Shown here: piece after piece, positions 20,135-29,260 of the stretch | Layout of the letters: every line of letters begins with the position of its first letter | Position numbering within the stretch: the stretch's first letter is position 1 | NCBI GenBank assembly: GCA_903824505.1 | Contig: CAIJXG010000056.1 | Location: 1-33,528 of the forward strand | DNA: 33,528 nt | DNA from: an uncultured Pseudomonadota bacterium | Lineage (GTDB): Bacteria; Pseudomonadota; Alphaproteobacteria; UBA9219 | Direction: 5' to 3' | Made by a program: the position numbers and the translations under genes | The notes under the pieces: generated by a model | The model's input: the letters and a program-made list of their open reading frames with translations, nothing else | What the model was told of the DNA's origin: nothing | Database searches by the model: none

Positions 20135-21913
20135 CTATACGCTCTCTGCCCCCGCTTGCAGCCCATAAAGCCGCGCATAGACTCCCCTTTGTCCTAGAAG
20201 CGCAACGTGAGTTCCTTGCTCGACGACGCGGCCATGCTCTAAGACAACGATCAGATCGGCATCGACAATAGTGGAGAGGCGATGGGCGACAACCAAGGTC
20301 GTGCGTCCCTGTTGCAAAGTCTTCAGCGCCTCTTGCACTGCGCGTTCCGAGGTGTTGTCTAAGGCAGAAGTCGCCTCATCCAACAGCAAAATCGGCGCGT
20401 TACGCAGCATAGCGCGGGCAATGGCGATGCGCTGTCTCTGCCCCCCCGACAATTTGACGCCCTGTTCCCCCACTTGCGTATTATAGCCGTAGGGCAGGGC
20501 GCGGATAAAGGCGTCGGCCGAGGCCGCCTGTGCTGCTTGTTCAACTTCTGAATCCGAGGCGTCGGGTTTTCCATAGGCGATATTCGCCCGAATGGTGTCA
20601 TCAAACAGAGCCGTTTCTTGCGAGACCAACGCGATCCGTCGCCGCAGGCTTTCCAGCGTGACATCCCGCACATCAACGCCGCCAACCCTCACGCACCCAT
20701 CATGGACATCGTAAAAACGCGGAATCAGGTTAATGAGGGTTGATTTACCCGACCCCGAGGCGCCCACCAGCGCGACGGTTTTTCCCTGCGGCACATGCAG
20801 CGTCACGCCATTCAGCGCCCATGCTCCATCCGCATAGGCAAAGCGCACATTCTCAACGGAAAGACTGGCCATAGCCCCGTCCAGAATTTTTGCCTCAGCC
20901 CTGTCCGTGATCGAGGGCGCAATATCCAGAATCGCGAACACGCGATCCGCCGCCGCAAATCCCCCCTGAATCTGGGCATTGACCCGCCCCATGCGCTTCA
21001 TTGGATCATAAGCCAGCACGAAAGACGCGATAAAAGCCACCAAATCGCCCGGGGTGCTTTGGCCTTTCTCGACCTGCAGATAGCCGTACATAATCAAGGC
21101 GGTAATCGCGATACTGCTGAGAATTTCCATGACGGGCCCCGTCAGCGCGGCGACCTTCACGCCTTTGAGCGAGAATTTAAAAATCTCCTCAGTCAGACCG
21201 CGCACACGGTTAACTTCGCGCGATTCGTTCCCATAAGCCTTCACATGGCGAATTCCTTGGAAAATCTGGCTTAAAAGAGCCGACAAATCGCCCGTCGCGT
21301 TTTGAGTCCGCGCTGCCAAAGTGCGAATTTTCTTACCGATCCGCGCGACATAAAAAGCCGATAGAGGAAAGACCGCGAAAACAATCAACGAGAGCCGCCA
21401 ATCCTGATAAAACATAACGCCGATCAGCGCGGCCAGCTCCAGCCCGCCGCGAAAAGAATTCAGCAAACATTCATTGGTCGCCTGCCGCATCACGCCGACA
21501 TCGTTGATGACTCGCGACACCAAAGTTCCCGACGGATTGGCATGAAAGAAGGCCAAATCCGCCCGCAGCAAATGCGCGCTCATTTCCTGCTGAACCGAGG
21601 CGACAATCCGCTGCCCCACCCTGTTCATCAACAGCGTATGGATATAAACCATCGCGCTGCGGAGCCAGAAACTGCCGATAATCAAGGCGCAAATGCCGGC
21701 CATAGTGACCAGCCCGCGCCGCTGAATCATCCCATCCACCACCAGCTGCAGCGTATGCGTGAAAACGCCCCGCATGCTGGCAGCAACGGCCATGCACAGC
21801 ATCGCCGCCCCGAAAGGCACGCGGTGGGGGCGCAAATAAGTGGTGACAAGCCGCTTCAGTAAAGCGCCGGAAGAGCTTTGTTGAGACGCGCGCGAGGAGA
21901 GATTAAGGGACAC
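20135..21913 (-). CDS. msbA: Lipid A export ABC transporter, permease/ATPase (MsbA-like)
   Basis: This half-transporter fuses a six-helix ABC exporter domain to an ATPase. MsbA flips lipid A-core across the inner membrane. I choose the GTG at 21913 (VSLNLSSRASQQ), giving 592 residues, close to the 582 of E. coli MsbA; the frame extends to 22159 but would overlap the divergent dnaB start. The membrane domain covers about residues 20-320. In the ATPase, GASGSGKST is the Walker A motif, LSGGQRQRIAIARA the signature and ILLLDEATSALD the Walker B, followed by the switch histidine in VVAHRLSTI. The usual partner lpxK is not adjacent. The substrate could also be another lipid or a drug; the family call is firmer than the substrate. 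Confidence 0.85.
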   Translation of the reverse strand: MSLNLSSRASQQSSSGALLKRLVTTYLRPHRVPFGAAMLCMAVAASMRGVFTHTLQLVVDGMIQRRGLVTMAGICALIIGSFWLRSAMVYIHTLLMNRVGQRIVASVQQEMSAHLLRADLAFFHANPSGTLVSRVINDVGVMRQATNECLLNSFRGGLELAALIGVMFYQDWRLSLIVFAVFPLSAFYVARIGKKIRTLAARTQNATGDLSALLSQIFQGIRHVKAYGNESREVNRVRGLTEEIFKFSLKGVKVAALTGPVMEILSSIAITALIMYGYLQVEKGQSTPGDLVAFIASFVLAYDPMKRMGRVNAQIQGGFAAADRVFAILDIAPSITDRAEAKILDGAMASLSVENVRFAYADGAWALNGVTLHVPQGKTVALVGASGSGKSTLINLIPRFYDVHDGCVRVGGVDVRDVTLESLRRRIALVSQETALFDDTIRANIAYGKPDASDSEVEQAAQAASADAFIRALPYGYNTQVGEQGVKLSGGQRQRIAIARAMLRNAPILLLDEATSALDNTSERAVQEALKTLQQGRTTLVVAHRLSTIVDADLIVVLEHGRVVEQGTHVALLGQRGVYARLYGLQAGAESV

Positions 21914-22028
21914 AGAGAATCCGAAAGGGTGAAAGACCAGAGAGAGATAGCGAAAAGCGCATGAAATGGCTAGCAGGGGAACGCTCGGGGGTTTACAGCA
22001 CCCAAGGGGAGCTTCTAAACTCGTGCCC

Positions 22029-23540
22029 ATGTCTGAACTGATCTCTTTACCCGCTTTGCGCGTCCCATCTTCCGGCGAGGTTCCTACCGCGCCGCGTGTT
22101 TTGCCCCATAATACAGAGGCCGAGCAAGCCTTGCTGGGCGCCCTTTTGGTCAATAACACCGTCTATGAAAAAGTCGGCGAAATTCTGGATCCCGATCATT
22201 TTTATGACCCTGTGCATGGGCGGATCTATGGCGCGATTGCCACGCTGATCAATCGGGGGCAAATCGCGGATCCCAAGACTCTCCGGGGGCTTTTTGACAA
22301 TGATCCGGCTCTGACGGCTTTGGGGGGCGCGAATTATCTGGTGGATCTCGCGGCGAGCGTTGTCACGATTTTCAACGTCGCGGATTATGCCCATCTGCTT
22401 CATGATCTGTTTTTGTGCCGCCAGTTGATTACGCTCGGCACCGATGTCGTGAATGATGCGTTTCAGCAGGATCTAGAACGCACAGCGGTCAACCAAATTG
22501 AAAACACCGAAGCGAAACTCTTCGAACTCGCCCGTTCGGGCCAAACGGATCGCGGATTCGTGAAGCTGGAAAAAGCTCTGGCCGTTTCCATCAAAATGGC
22601 TGAGGAAGCCCATAAACGCGACAGCCACATCACCGGCGTCACCACAGGTCTGCGCGATATGGATCTGAAAATGGGCGGATTACAGAGGTCGGATCTGGTG
22701 ATTCTCGCGGGGCGTCCCTCGATGGGAAAAAGCGCACTTGCTACCAATATAGGCTTTAACGCTGCCCATGCCTATTTCAAGACTGAGGGGCGGGAAGGAT
22801 CGGGCGTGGCTCTTTTCTCGCTAGAAATGTCGGCCGAACAGCTGGCAACTCGTTTGCTGGGAGACTTCTCCAGCGTGCCTTCCGACAAAATCCGGCGCGG
22901 CGAGATTAAGACTGAAGATTTTACGAAATTTGTCGAAGCCTCGCAGACCTTATCCCGAGTCCCCCTCTATATCGACGATACGGCGGCTTTGTCCGTTTCG
23001 GCCTTACGGACGCGGGCGCGGCGGCTGAAACGCATGGTGCCGCATTTAGGGATGATTATCATCGACTATCTGCAGCTTCTTCATGGATCGAGCAATAGCC
23101 GGAACGCCGATAGTCGCGTACAGGAAGTCTCTGAAATCACGCGCGGTTTGAAGGCGCTGGCCAAAGAGTTGGATATACCCATTCTTGCTTTGTCGCAGCT
23201 TTCACGCGCGGTTGAAGCGCGGGAGGATAAAAAGCCCCAACTTTCCGATTTGCGCGAATCCGGCTCGATCGAACAAGACGCGGATGTCGTGATGTTCATC
23301 TATCGTGAAGAGTATTACCACGCCCGCAGTGAGCCGACTCGCCGCGCCGAAGAAGATGAAGGCAAATACAACGACCGCCACAGCCGATGGATGCAACGCG
23401 GTGAAGAAGTGCGGAACATCGCGGAAGTCATCGTCGCCAAACAACGTCACGGGCCCATCGGCACCGTCGCGCTGCATTTCGACGGGCAGTTCACGCGCTT
23501 TTCGGATCTGGAGCGGCGGTTTGAGGTCGAAGCCTCGTAA
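22029..23540 (+). CDS. dnaB: Replicative DNA helicase
   Basis: DnaB unwinds DNA at the replication fork as a hexamer. The N-terminal primase-interaction domain begins LPHNTEAEQALLGALLVNN. The RecA-like motor has Walker A GRPSMGKS at residues 228-235, FSLEMSAEQLATRLL after it, MIIIDYLQLL as Walker B and LSQLSRAVEAREDKKPQLSD, then LRESGSIEQDAD. I use the ATG at 22029, giving 503 residues. A GTG two codons earlier (22023) lies at better distance (11 bases) from AGGGGAG and may be the true start. No intein is present. It is divergent from msbA and convergent with clpA. The frequent neighbours rplI, alr and radA are not seen. Confidence 0.98.
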   Translation: MSELISLPALRVPSSGEVPTAPRVLPHNTEAEQALLGALLVNNTVYEKVGEILDPDHFYDPVHGRIYGAIATLINRGQIADPKTLRGLFDNDPALTALGGANYLVDLAASVVTIFNVADYAHLLHDLFLCRQLITLGTDVVNDAFQQDLERTAVNQIENTEAKLFELARSGQTDRGFVKLEKALAVSIKMAEEAHKRDSHITGVTTGLRDMDLKMGGLQRSDLVILAGRPSMGKSALATNIGFNAAHAYFKTEGREGSGVALFSLEMSAEQLATRLLGDFSSVPSDKIRRGEIKTEDFTKFVEASQTLSRVPLYIDDTAALSVSALRTRARRLKRMVPHLGMIIIDYLQLLHGSSNSRNADSRVQEVSEITRGLKALAKELDIPILALSQLSRAVEAREDKKPQLSDLRESGSIEQDADVVMFIYREEYYHARSEPTRRAEEDEGKYNDRHSRWMQRGEEVRNIAEVIVAKQRHGPIGTVALHFDGQFTRFSDLERRFEVEAS

Positions 23541-23595
23541 ACAGCGATTCTAAGAGTATGGGAGAAGAGATCTGCCGTGACTCCTAATCCCTTTT

Positions 23596-25914
23596 TCACG
23601 GCATCTCGGTTTCTTCGACTCGTTTGTTTGGGGTTGGGCGGGTTGACGGGGGCAGGGGGTGGATGTCGAAGGCCAGTTTATCACTTTCAGTGTCCAGATG
23701 TACCGTGACCGCCCCGCCTTTTTGCAGCGTACCGAACAGAAGCTCCTCAGCCAGTGGCTTTTTGATATGTTCTTGAATGACGCGACTCAACGGACGCGCT
23801 CCATACAGGGGATCATAGCCTTTACGCGCGAGCCATGCGCGGGCTTCCGGTTTCAGCTCAATCGTCACGCCGCGTTCGTTCAGCTGGCCCTCCAGCTGAA
23901 GGACAAATTTTTCGACCACGCGCTCGACCGTATCTGTTCCCAAGGGCGCGAAGGGGATGATTGCATCCAGACGATTACGAAATTCAGGCGTGAAGGTCTT
24001 ATTGATGGCGTCTGTATCCTCGCCCACGCGCGTTTCGCGTTTAAAGCCGATGGCAGGTTTAGCCAAATCCGCCGCGCCCGCATTGGTGGTCATAATCAAG
24101 ATCACATTGCGAAAATTGATGCTCTTGCCATTATGATCCGTCAGAGTCCCATGATCCATGACTTGCAGCAAAAGCGCAAACAGATCCGGATGCGCTTTTT
24201 CGATTTCATCAAGCAGCAACACGCAATGCGGATGCTGATCCACCGCGTCCGTCAGAAGCCCTCCCTGCTCAAACCCAACATAGCCGGGCGGCGCGCCGAT
24301 CAGACGCGACAGGCTGTGTTTTTCCATATATTCGGACATGTCGAATCGTTTCAGCTCGACGCCCAGACTTGCGGCCATTTGTCGCGCAACTTCTGTTTTG
24401 CCAACCCCTGTGGGGCCTGAGAATAAATAACAGCCAATCGGTTTTTCCATGTCGCGCAGCCCAGCGCGTGCCAGCTTAATGGCGGAAACCAAAGCGCCAA
24501 TGGCAGGGTCTTGTCCAAACACCAGCGTTTTTAAATCTCGTTCCAGATTTCGCAGAATCTCTCGATCATCCGCGCCGACGGATTTGGGAGGCACACGCGC
24601 GAGCTTCGCGACGATGCCTTCCATCTCCTCGACTCCCAAAAGGGTTTTGCGTTTTTCCGAAGGCAGCAGCATTTGCGACGCGCCCGCTTCGTCAATCACA
24701 TCAATCGCCTTGTCGGGCAATTTGCGGTCGTTGATATAGCGGGCCGACAGTTCCACCGCCGCGCGGATCGCGTCGTCGGTAAAGCGCACTTTATGGTGGG
24801 CCTCATAGACGGCTTTCAGCCCCAGAAGAATTTTAATGGAATCCTCAATAGAAGGCTCATGCACGTCTATTTTTTGAAAACGGCGCACCAAGGCGCGGTC
24901 TTTTTCGAAATGGTTGCGGTACTCTTTATAGGTTGTCGAGCCGATGCAGCGCAGAGTCCCATTCGCCAAAGCGGGCTTCAGGAGATTGGACGCATCCATC
25001 GTGCCGGAAGAGCCAGCCCCCGCGCCTACAATCGTGTGAATTTCATCAATGAACAGAACCGCATGTGGGATTGCTTTCAAGTCACGCAAGACGGCCTTCA
25101 GCCGTTCTTCAAAATCGCCGCGATAGCGCGTGCCAGCCAGAAGTAGCCCAAGATCCAAGGAAAAGATCGTCGCGTTTTGCAAAACCTCCGGCACTTCATG
25201 CTGCACAATACGACGAGCCAGCCCCTCCGCAATGGCGGTCTTGCCCACCCCGGGCTCGCCGACAAAAAGAGGATTGTTTTTTTGGCGGCGACAGAGAATT
25301 TGAATTGTCCGGTCGACTTCCTCGGCGCGGCCAATCAAGGGATCAATGCCGCCTTCTTGAGCTTTGACATTAAGATTAACGCAGAAACTTTCCAATGGAT
25401 TGGGCTTTTGGGGGATGCCTCCTTCGGCGCTTTCCTCATCCTCGTCTGTTACAACAAAAGGAATCGCGGCCTCGCCGTCTTCTTTCGTAATGCCATGAGA
25501 CAGGTAATTCACCGCATCAAAGCGGGTCATATTCTGCCCTTGCAGGAAGAAAACCGCGTGACTCTCGCGTTCGGAAAATAACGACACCAAGACATGCGCG
25601 CCCGTGACTTCTTCGCGCCCTGCCGATTGTACATGAAGGATCGCGCGTTGAACAACGCGTTGAAAGGCAGCTGTGGGTTTCGAGTCATCCCCCTCTTGTT
25701 CGCGCACAAGAGCCGCAAGATCCGTATCGAGATATTTTACCAAATCAGCTTTTAATTGGGGCAGATCAACCTGACAGGCGCGCAAAACGCTGACCGCATC
25801 GCTGTCATCGGTCAAGGCCAAAAGTAAATGTTCGAGCGTGGCGTATTCGTGCCGCCGCTGATTCGCCAGCGCCAGAGCGCGGTGCAGAGTTTTCTCGAGC
25901 GTACGCGACAGCAT
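23596..25914 (-). CDS. clpA: ATP-dependent Clp protease ATP-binding subunit ClpA
   Basis: ClpA unfolds proteins and feeds them to ClpP. The 772 residues show an N-terminal double Clp-N domain (1-145), a first AAA+ module with Walker A GEPGVGKT at 219-226, and a second with GPTGVGKT at 500-507. IGAPPGYVGFEQGG, LLLDEIEKAHPD and a C-terminal D2-small domain (YDPLYGARPLSRVIQEHIK) follow. The loop PAIGFKRE carries the IGF tripeptide used to dock ClpP. The absence of the long middle coiled coil separates it from ClpB and ClpC. The start ATG at 25914 follows AAAGGATAG. The adaptor gene clpS, often just upstream, is not here; rsmB diverges from it instead. An 8-bp inverted repeat, TGCCGTGA/TCACGGCA (23573-23603), spans its stop. 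Confidence 0.97.
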   Translation of the reverse strand: MLSRTLEKTLHRALALANQRRHEYATLEHLLLALTDDSDAVSVLRACQVDLPQLKADLVKYLDTDLAALVREQEGDDSKPTAAFQRVVQRAILHVQSAGREEVTGAHVLVSLFSERESHAVFFLQGQNMTRFDAVNYLSHGITKEDGEAAIPFVVTDEDEESAEGGIPQKPNPLESFCVNLNVKAQEGGIDPLIGRAEEVDRTIQILCRRQKNNPLFVGEPGVGKTAIAEGLARRIVQHEVPEVLQNATIFSLDLGLLLAGTRYRGDFEERLKAVLRDLKAIPHAVLFIDEIHTIVGAGAGSSGTMDASNLLKPALANGTLRCIGSTTYKEYRNHFEKDRALVRRFQKIDVHEPSIEDSIKILLGLKAVYEAHHKVRFTDDAIRAAVELSARYINDRKLPDKAIDVIDEAGASQMLLPSEKRKTLLGVEEMEGIVAKLARVPPKSVGADDREILRNLERDLKTLVFGQDPAIGALVSAIKLARAGLRDMEKPIGCYLFSGPTGVGKTEVARQMAASLGVELKRFDMSEYMEKHSLSRLIGAPPGYVGFEQGGLLTDAVDQHPHCVLLLDEIEKAHPDLFALLLQVMDHGTLTDHNGKSINFRNVILIMTTNAGAADLAKPAIGFKRETRVGEDTDAINKTFTPEFRNRLDAIIPFAPLGTDTVERVVEKFVLQLEGQLNERGVTIELKPEARAWLARKGYDPLYGARPLSRVIQEHIKKPLAEELLFGTLQKGGAVTVHLDTESDKLAFDIHPLPPSTRPTPNKRVEETEMP

Positions 25915-26019
25915 GGATCTATCCTTTGCCGCTATTTTAGCACGGGAAGGCTTCAGAAAAAATGAAAAACTATCCGCAGTCAGGACAGGGTGCTAAAACC
26001 CGCGCGAAAGAGAAAACCC

Positions 26020-27291
26020 ATGACCCCGTCCGCCCGCGTTCAATCCGTTCTTGATCTTTTGGAAGCTTTGGCCCGAGAGTCGCGTCCAGCCGATGGGCTT
26101 TTGGCGGCGTGGCTTCGTGCGCGGCGGTATATCGGCAGCAAGGACAGAGCCGCGATTTCCACCCGTTTTTATGCTGTTCTTCGGCATTTTCGGCGGCTGG
26201 ATTGGAGCCTTGCGCGTCACCAGATTCCCATGACGCCGCGCGCGCGGTTGTTGGCTTGGTTGGCCTTGGGGGAGGGGATTGCGGCAACCGATCTCGCGAC
26301 TCTTTTCAGCGGAGGAACTTACGCCCCTGCAGCCTTAACCTCCGATGAACTCAAAGCGTGGCGAAAACTGCAAGGCCACACACTGACTCATCCTTCTATG
26401 CCCGAAGATGTTCAAACCGAATGTCCGCCCGCTTTGTTTGCCCCCTTGAAGCAAAAATTTGGCGCCGCGTTTTTGAAAGAAATGCAAGCGATGCTAGAGC
26501 CTGCACCTTTGGATCTGCGGGTTAATCTGTTGAAAATGACACAGGAGGCTGCGCTGCAGGATTTGCGTGCGGCAGGATTGAAAGCAGAGATCTGCCCCTT
26601 TTCGCCTGTGGGGCTGCGGGTTTTTGGCCGTCCGTCTTTGAACACCTTGCCGATGCTGAAAGACGGAGCGATTGAAATTCAAGACGAAGGCTCGCAGCTT
26701 GTGGCCCTTGCGGTTGAGGCCAAGCCCGGGGAACGAATCGTTGATTTTTGCGCGGGCGCAGGGGGGAAGACGTTGGCGCTGGGCGCGATGATGGCCAATA
26801 AAGGCCGGATCATCGCTTGTGATATTTCTGAAAAAAGGCTGCGTTCCGGCACGGCGCGGTTTCGCCGTGCGGGGCTGCATAATATCGAGACTCGCACGCT
26901 TGTCGGCACACGGGATCCGTGGGTCAAAAAGCACAAAGAAAGCTTTGATCGCGTGTTGGCCGATGCGCCGTGCAGTGGCACAGGCACATGGCGGCGAAAT
27001 CCCGATACGCGAGGAAGCCAACTAGGGCCTTCTTTGCCAGATCTTCTGAAAACTCAGGCCGAGATTTTGGACAGCGCGGCGCGGCTGGTGAAAAAAGGCG
27101 GCCGCTTGGTCTATGCCACCTGTTCGCTGTTGCCCGAGGAAAATGAGGATCAGATTGCGGCATTTCTGGCCGCCCATCCGGATTTCTCTGTCGTCCCCTG
27201 TGGGATGAACGGAGCAGATTTTCTGTCTCTCACCCCCCATCGCCACGGCACGGATGGATTTTTTGCAGCGGCCTTGGAGCGCGGCGTTTAA
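26020..27291 (+). CDS. rsmB: RsmB/NOP-family 16S rRNA m5C methyltransferase
   Basis: The enzyme methylates a cytosine in 16S rRNA (C967 in E. coli) using S-adenosylmethionine. The 423 residues from the ATG at 26020 include an N-terminal NusB-like RNA-binding part (ARVQSVLDLLEALARES). The catalytic domain has the SAM motif VDFCAGAGGKTLALGAMM, the motif IV cysteine in DAPCSGTGTWRRNPD and the catalytic cysteine in YATCSLLPEENEDQI. A GTG at 25990 would extend it by ten residues, but the ATG fits the family start better. It is divergent from clpA and separated by 37 bases from the convergent gene at 27329. Target assignment is by family; another rRNA m5C site is possible. Confidence 0.9.
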   Translation: MTPSARVQSVLDLLEALARESRPADGLLAAWLRARRYIGSKDRAAISTRFYAVLRHFRRLDWSLARHQIPMTPRARLLAWLALGEGIAATDLATLFSGGTYAPAALTSDELKAWRKLQGHTLTHPSMPEDVQTECPPALFAPLKQKFGAAFLKEMQAMLEPAPLDLRVNLLKMTQEAALQDLRAAGLKAEICPFSPVGLRVFGRPSLNTLPMLKDGAIEIQDEGSQLVALAVEAKPGERIVDFCAGAGGKTLALGAMMANKGRIIACDISEKRLRSGTARFRRAGLHNIETRTLVGTRDPWVKKHKESFDRVLADAPCSGTGTWRRNPDTRGSQLGPSLPDLLKTQAEILDSAARLVKKGGRLVYATCSLLPEENEDQIAAFLAAHPDFSVVPCGMNGADFLSLTPHRHGTDGFFAAALERGV

Positions 27292-27328
27292 TTTCCTTGC
27301 AGAGAGGGGGTAAGCGGCGCTTCGGTCT

Positions 27329-28774
27329 TTAAACCCGCATCGACAAGGCGGTTGTGATATCGATGGAAGAACCTTGCGAAAGAGCCGTGAGATAAGACGC
27401 GATGCCTGAGGAAGGGCTGGATCCGGAAAGGCTTCCTGTCAAAAGCGCGTTGCCATAAGTCTGCGCCGAGGAGATGGTCTTGTAGAGTGCATTATATTTT
27501 GTGCCGGAATAAAGAGAGAACCCGTAATTCTGGGGCGTGCGGGGAACCCCGGACGTATAACCAACTTTGACAATATAATTACCCGGTGAAGCTTGAAGCC
27601 CCGTCTGGCTGGTCAAGGCGGCATAGGCGGCCTTTTGTGCTTGTGTGCCCTGATTGTCGGCGATCACATGCTTGCCGCTGCTATCCAGAAGCTGCACATG
27701 AACGGCCGATGGTGTAGGCGTTGATTTACTGTCGAGGTTAAGTTTCAGATTATTGCCTGATTGTAATGTAAAGCTGTATTGATCCGTATTGTCAGCGCTT
27801 GTCAGCTTACTGACGACTTGAAGCGCAGATTTATCCTGCGCAAGCCAGCCGATATTGACGGCACTCGCGGGTGTTTCGTTGATTTGGTTGAAGGCCTGAC
27901 GCGAGAAAAGCTGGGTCTTTGGATCCGCCGTAACGGATCCGGCCGCCGAATTATCCGCCGGTTGCGCCGTAACCTTCGTGTTATAAATAATGGCATAATT
28001 CACGCCTGAATAAAGCTGAAAATTATAACTTACATTTTGGCTTTGGTCCGCGCCGTTCGCGTAAGAAACTTTGACCTGATAGTTGCCCGCCGAGGCGGCT
28101 AGACCCGTGCCGGAAGTTAACGCTTGGAATTGCGCTTGCTGAAAAGAATTGCCCGCGCTGTCGGCCACAAGACCCCCATTAGCGTCATACAGCTGCACGT
28201 GGGGCTGGGGAGAAGCCGATCCCGCGCTGAAATCCATTTTGATATTATTTCCGGATGATAAAGAAAAATTGTAATATTCAGCCGGATCACTGCCTGTCAG
28301 CTGACTTGACACGTTTAAACTTGTCCCCTGAATAGGCTGGGTCGAGAGGGCAAGAGGCATATTCCCCATCAAAGGCGTGGCAACAACCGTATAGGTGCCA
28401 TCTGCTGTGACGGGATAGCTGCCGACAGCCCATTGCTGATAGGCGGCCTGCTGTGCAGCGGTGCCTGTATTATCGGCGACTAGATTTCCTGCGCTGTCAT
28501 AAAGTTGGAATTGAGTAAGGGCTGTGTCGATAGGGTTGCTGAACGTATTGGCGAGAGAAATAACATCCCCAGCCGAGGCCGAAAAAGTCGACGACACTGC
28601 GGCGCCCGCTTGTTGCCCCGCATCGCTGATAGTGACGATCGTGCCTTCTCCGGCCAAATTGCCGATATTGATCGCTTGATCCGTCGTCTCATTTTTCGGA
28701 TGAGAGGTTTTAATGGAATAATTCGCCACTCCCGGCGAGGGATTCATAGAGGCGGCAGAAAGAGCGGTGCTCAT
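27329..28774 (-). CDS. Repetitive protein with pre-peptidase C-like (PPC-like) domains, 481 aa
   Basis: The protein is built from about three repeats. Each contains a phrase like DQYSFTLQSGNNLKLNL, then VQLLDSSGKHVIADNQGTQA, then ASPGNYIVKVGY, and two end in YGFSLYSGTKYNALYK or a close variant. This resembles bacterial pre-peptidase C-terminal (PPC) beta-sandwich domains, which are common in secreted enzymes and surface proteins. There is no signal peptide and no catalytic domain, and cysteines are absent, as in many exported proteins. The C-terminal 40 residues are serine- and leucine-rich (LTGSLSGSSPSSGIASYL). The ATG at 28774 follows GGAG and a promoter. An export route such as type I secretion is inference. 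The role is unknown. Confidence 0.6.
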   Translation of the reverse strand: MSTALSAASMNPSPGVANYSIKTSHPKNETTDQAINIGNLAGEGTIVTISDAGQQAGAAVSSTFSASAGDVISLANTFSNPIDTALTQFQLYDSAGNLVADNTGTAAQQAAYQQWAVGSYPVTADGTYTVVATPLMGNMPLALSTQPIQGTSLNVSSQLTGSDPAEYYNFSLSSGNNIKMDFSAGSASPQPHVQLYDANGGLVADSAGNSFQQAQFQALTSGTGLAASAGNYQVKVSYANGADQSQNVSYNFQLYSGVNYAIIYNTKVTAQPADNSAAGSVTADPKTQLFSRQAFNQINETPASAVNIGWLAQDKSALQVVSKLTSADNTDQYSFTLQSGNNLKLNLDSKSTPTPSAVHVQLLDSSGKHVIADNQGTQAQKAAYAALTSQTGLQASPGNYIVKVGYTSGVPRTPQNYGFSLYSGTKYNALYKTISSAQTYGNALLTGSLSGSSPSSGIASYLTALSQGSSIDITTALSMRV

Positions 28775-28798
28775 GACGGGATTCTCCGAATGAGGATC

Positions 28799-28827
28799 AT
28801 TCTACCATAGGTTTAGTTAAGAACCAA
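28799..28827 (-). promoter_or_regulatory. Candidate promoter of the PPC-like gene
   Basis: On the minus strand, TTGGTT (28827-28822) and TAGAAT (28804-28799) are separated by 17 bases; the -10 box matches at five of six positions. The leader would be short, about 18-20 nt, and contain the GGAG ribosome binding site. Confidence 0.5.
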
Positions 28828-28869
28828 TGAAACAGCAATTGAAAAGGTGGGGCGTGAATAAGGCGGGAC

Positions 28870-29066
28870 GATTCAGTAAAATGACAGAATCTGCCGAAAA
28901 AAACAGCCGTCATCCCCGTGATCAACGGGGATCCATCGCCGCGCGTCTGCGCGGCATAAGAGTCCCTAAATAAGATAAATTTATCAGATGGTTAAGTTTC
29001 TGACTCAGTGTGTTCTCTATCGCTCGCGATGGATCCCCGTTGTTACGGGGACGGTATGATGGTGTG
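28870..29066 (+). repeat. Palindromic repeat, copy E, with leader and flipped body
   Basis: The leader GATTCAGTAAAATGACAG at 28870-28887 is as in copy A. Here the GCCGCGC-type arm comes first, ending at GAGTC (28960-28964), then a 37-nt spacer, GACTC (29002-29006) and the CTATCGCTCGCGATGGATC arm. This is the reverse of copies A and D relative to the leader. Both terminal hairpins use the stem CCCCG/CGGGG. It lies between the PPC-like gene and trmFO. Confidence 0.88.
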
Positions 29067-29101
29067 GCTTTTTCATATATTTTTTAGACTCTTTCGCTAA
29101 A

Positions 29102-29219
29102 TATACTCGGGCCCCTTCGGGCCCCCTCATGTTTTGTCCGCGCAAAAGGCGCATCAGCTTCGCTGCGTCCGTGTTTTGCGCGGAATTGAATGCTCGGCTT
29201 TCTAAGGAAACCGAGTATA
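29102..29219. repeat. Large nested palindrome upstream of trmFO
   Basis: The outer arms TATACTCGG (29102-29110) and CCGAGTATA (29211-29219) are perfect inverted copies. Inside lie a GGGCCC-CTTC-GGGCCC hairpin (29110-29122), an 11-bp perfect pair TCCGCGCAAAA/TTTTGCGCGGA (29137-29147, 29174-29184) with an inner CAGC-TTC-GCTG stem, and a third CTCGG/CCGAG hairpin alternative (29193-29197 with 29211-29215). It would fold as a multi-branched DNA or RNA structure ending about 40 bases before trmFO. No known RNA family comes to mind. Confidence 0.6.
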
Positions 29220-29260
29220 GACCTATCACCTTCTACCTTTCCTGAACCAGAAAGCCCCTT

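Noticed and set aside
22029-23540. Intein in dnaB
   Set aside because: The length is normal and the Walker A and later motifs are continuous.
29017-29229. 70-codon minus-strand frame before trmFO
   Set aside because: It runs through the nested palindrome and then into repeat copy E, so its residues are explained by the repeats. It starts at GTG without a good ribosome binding site.
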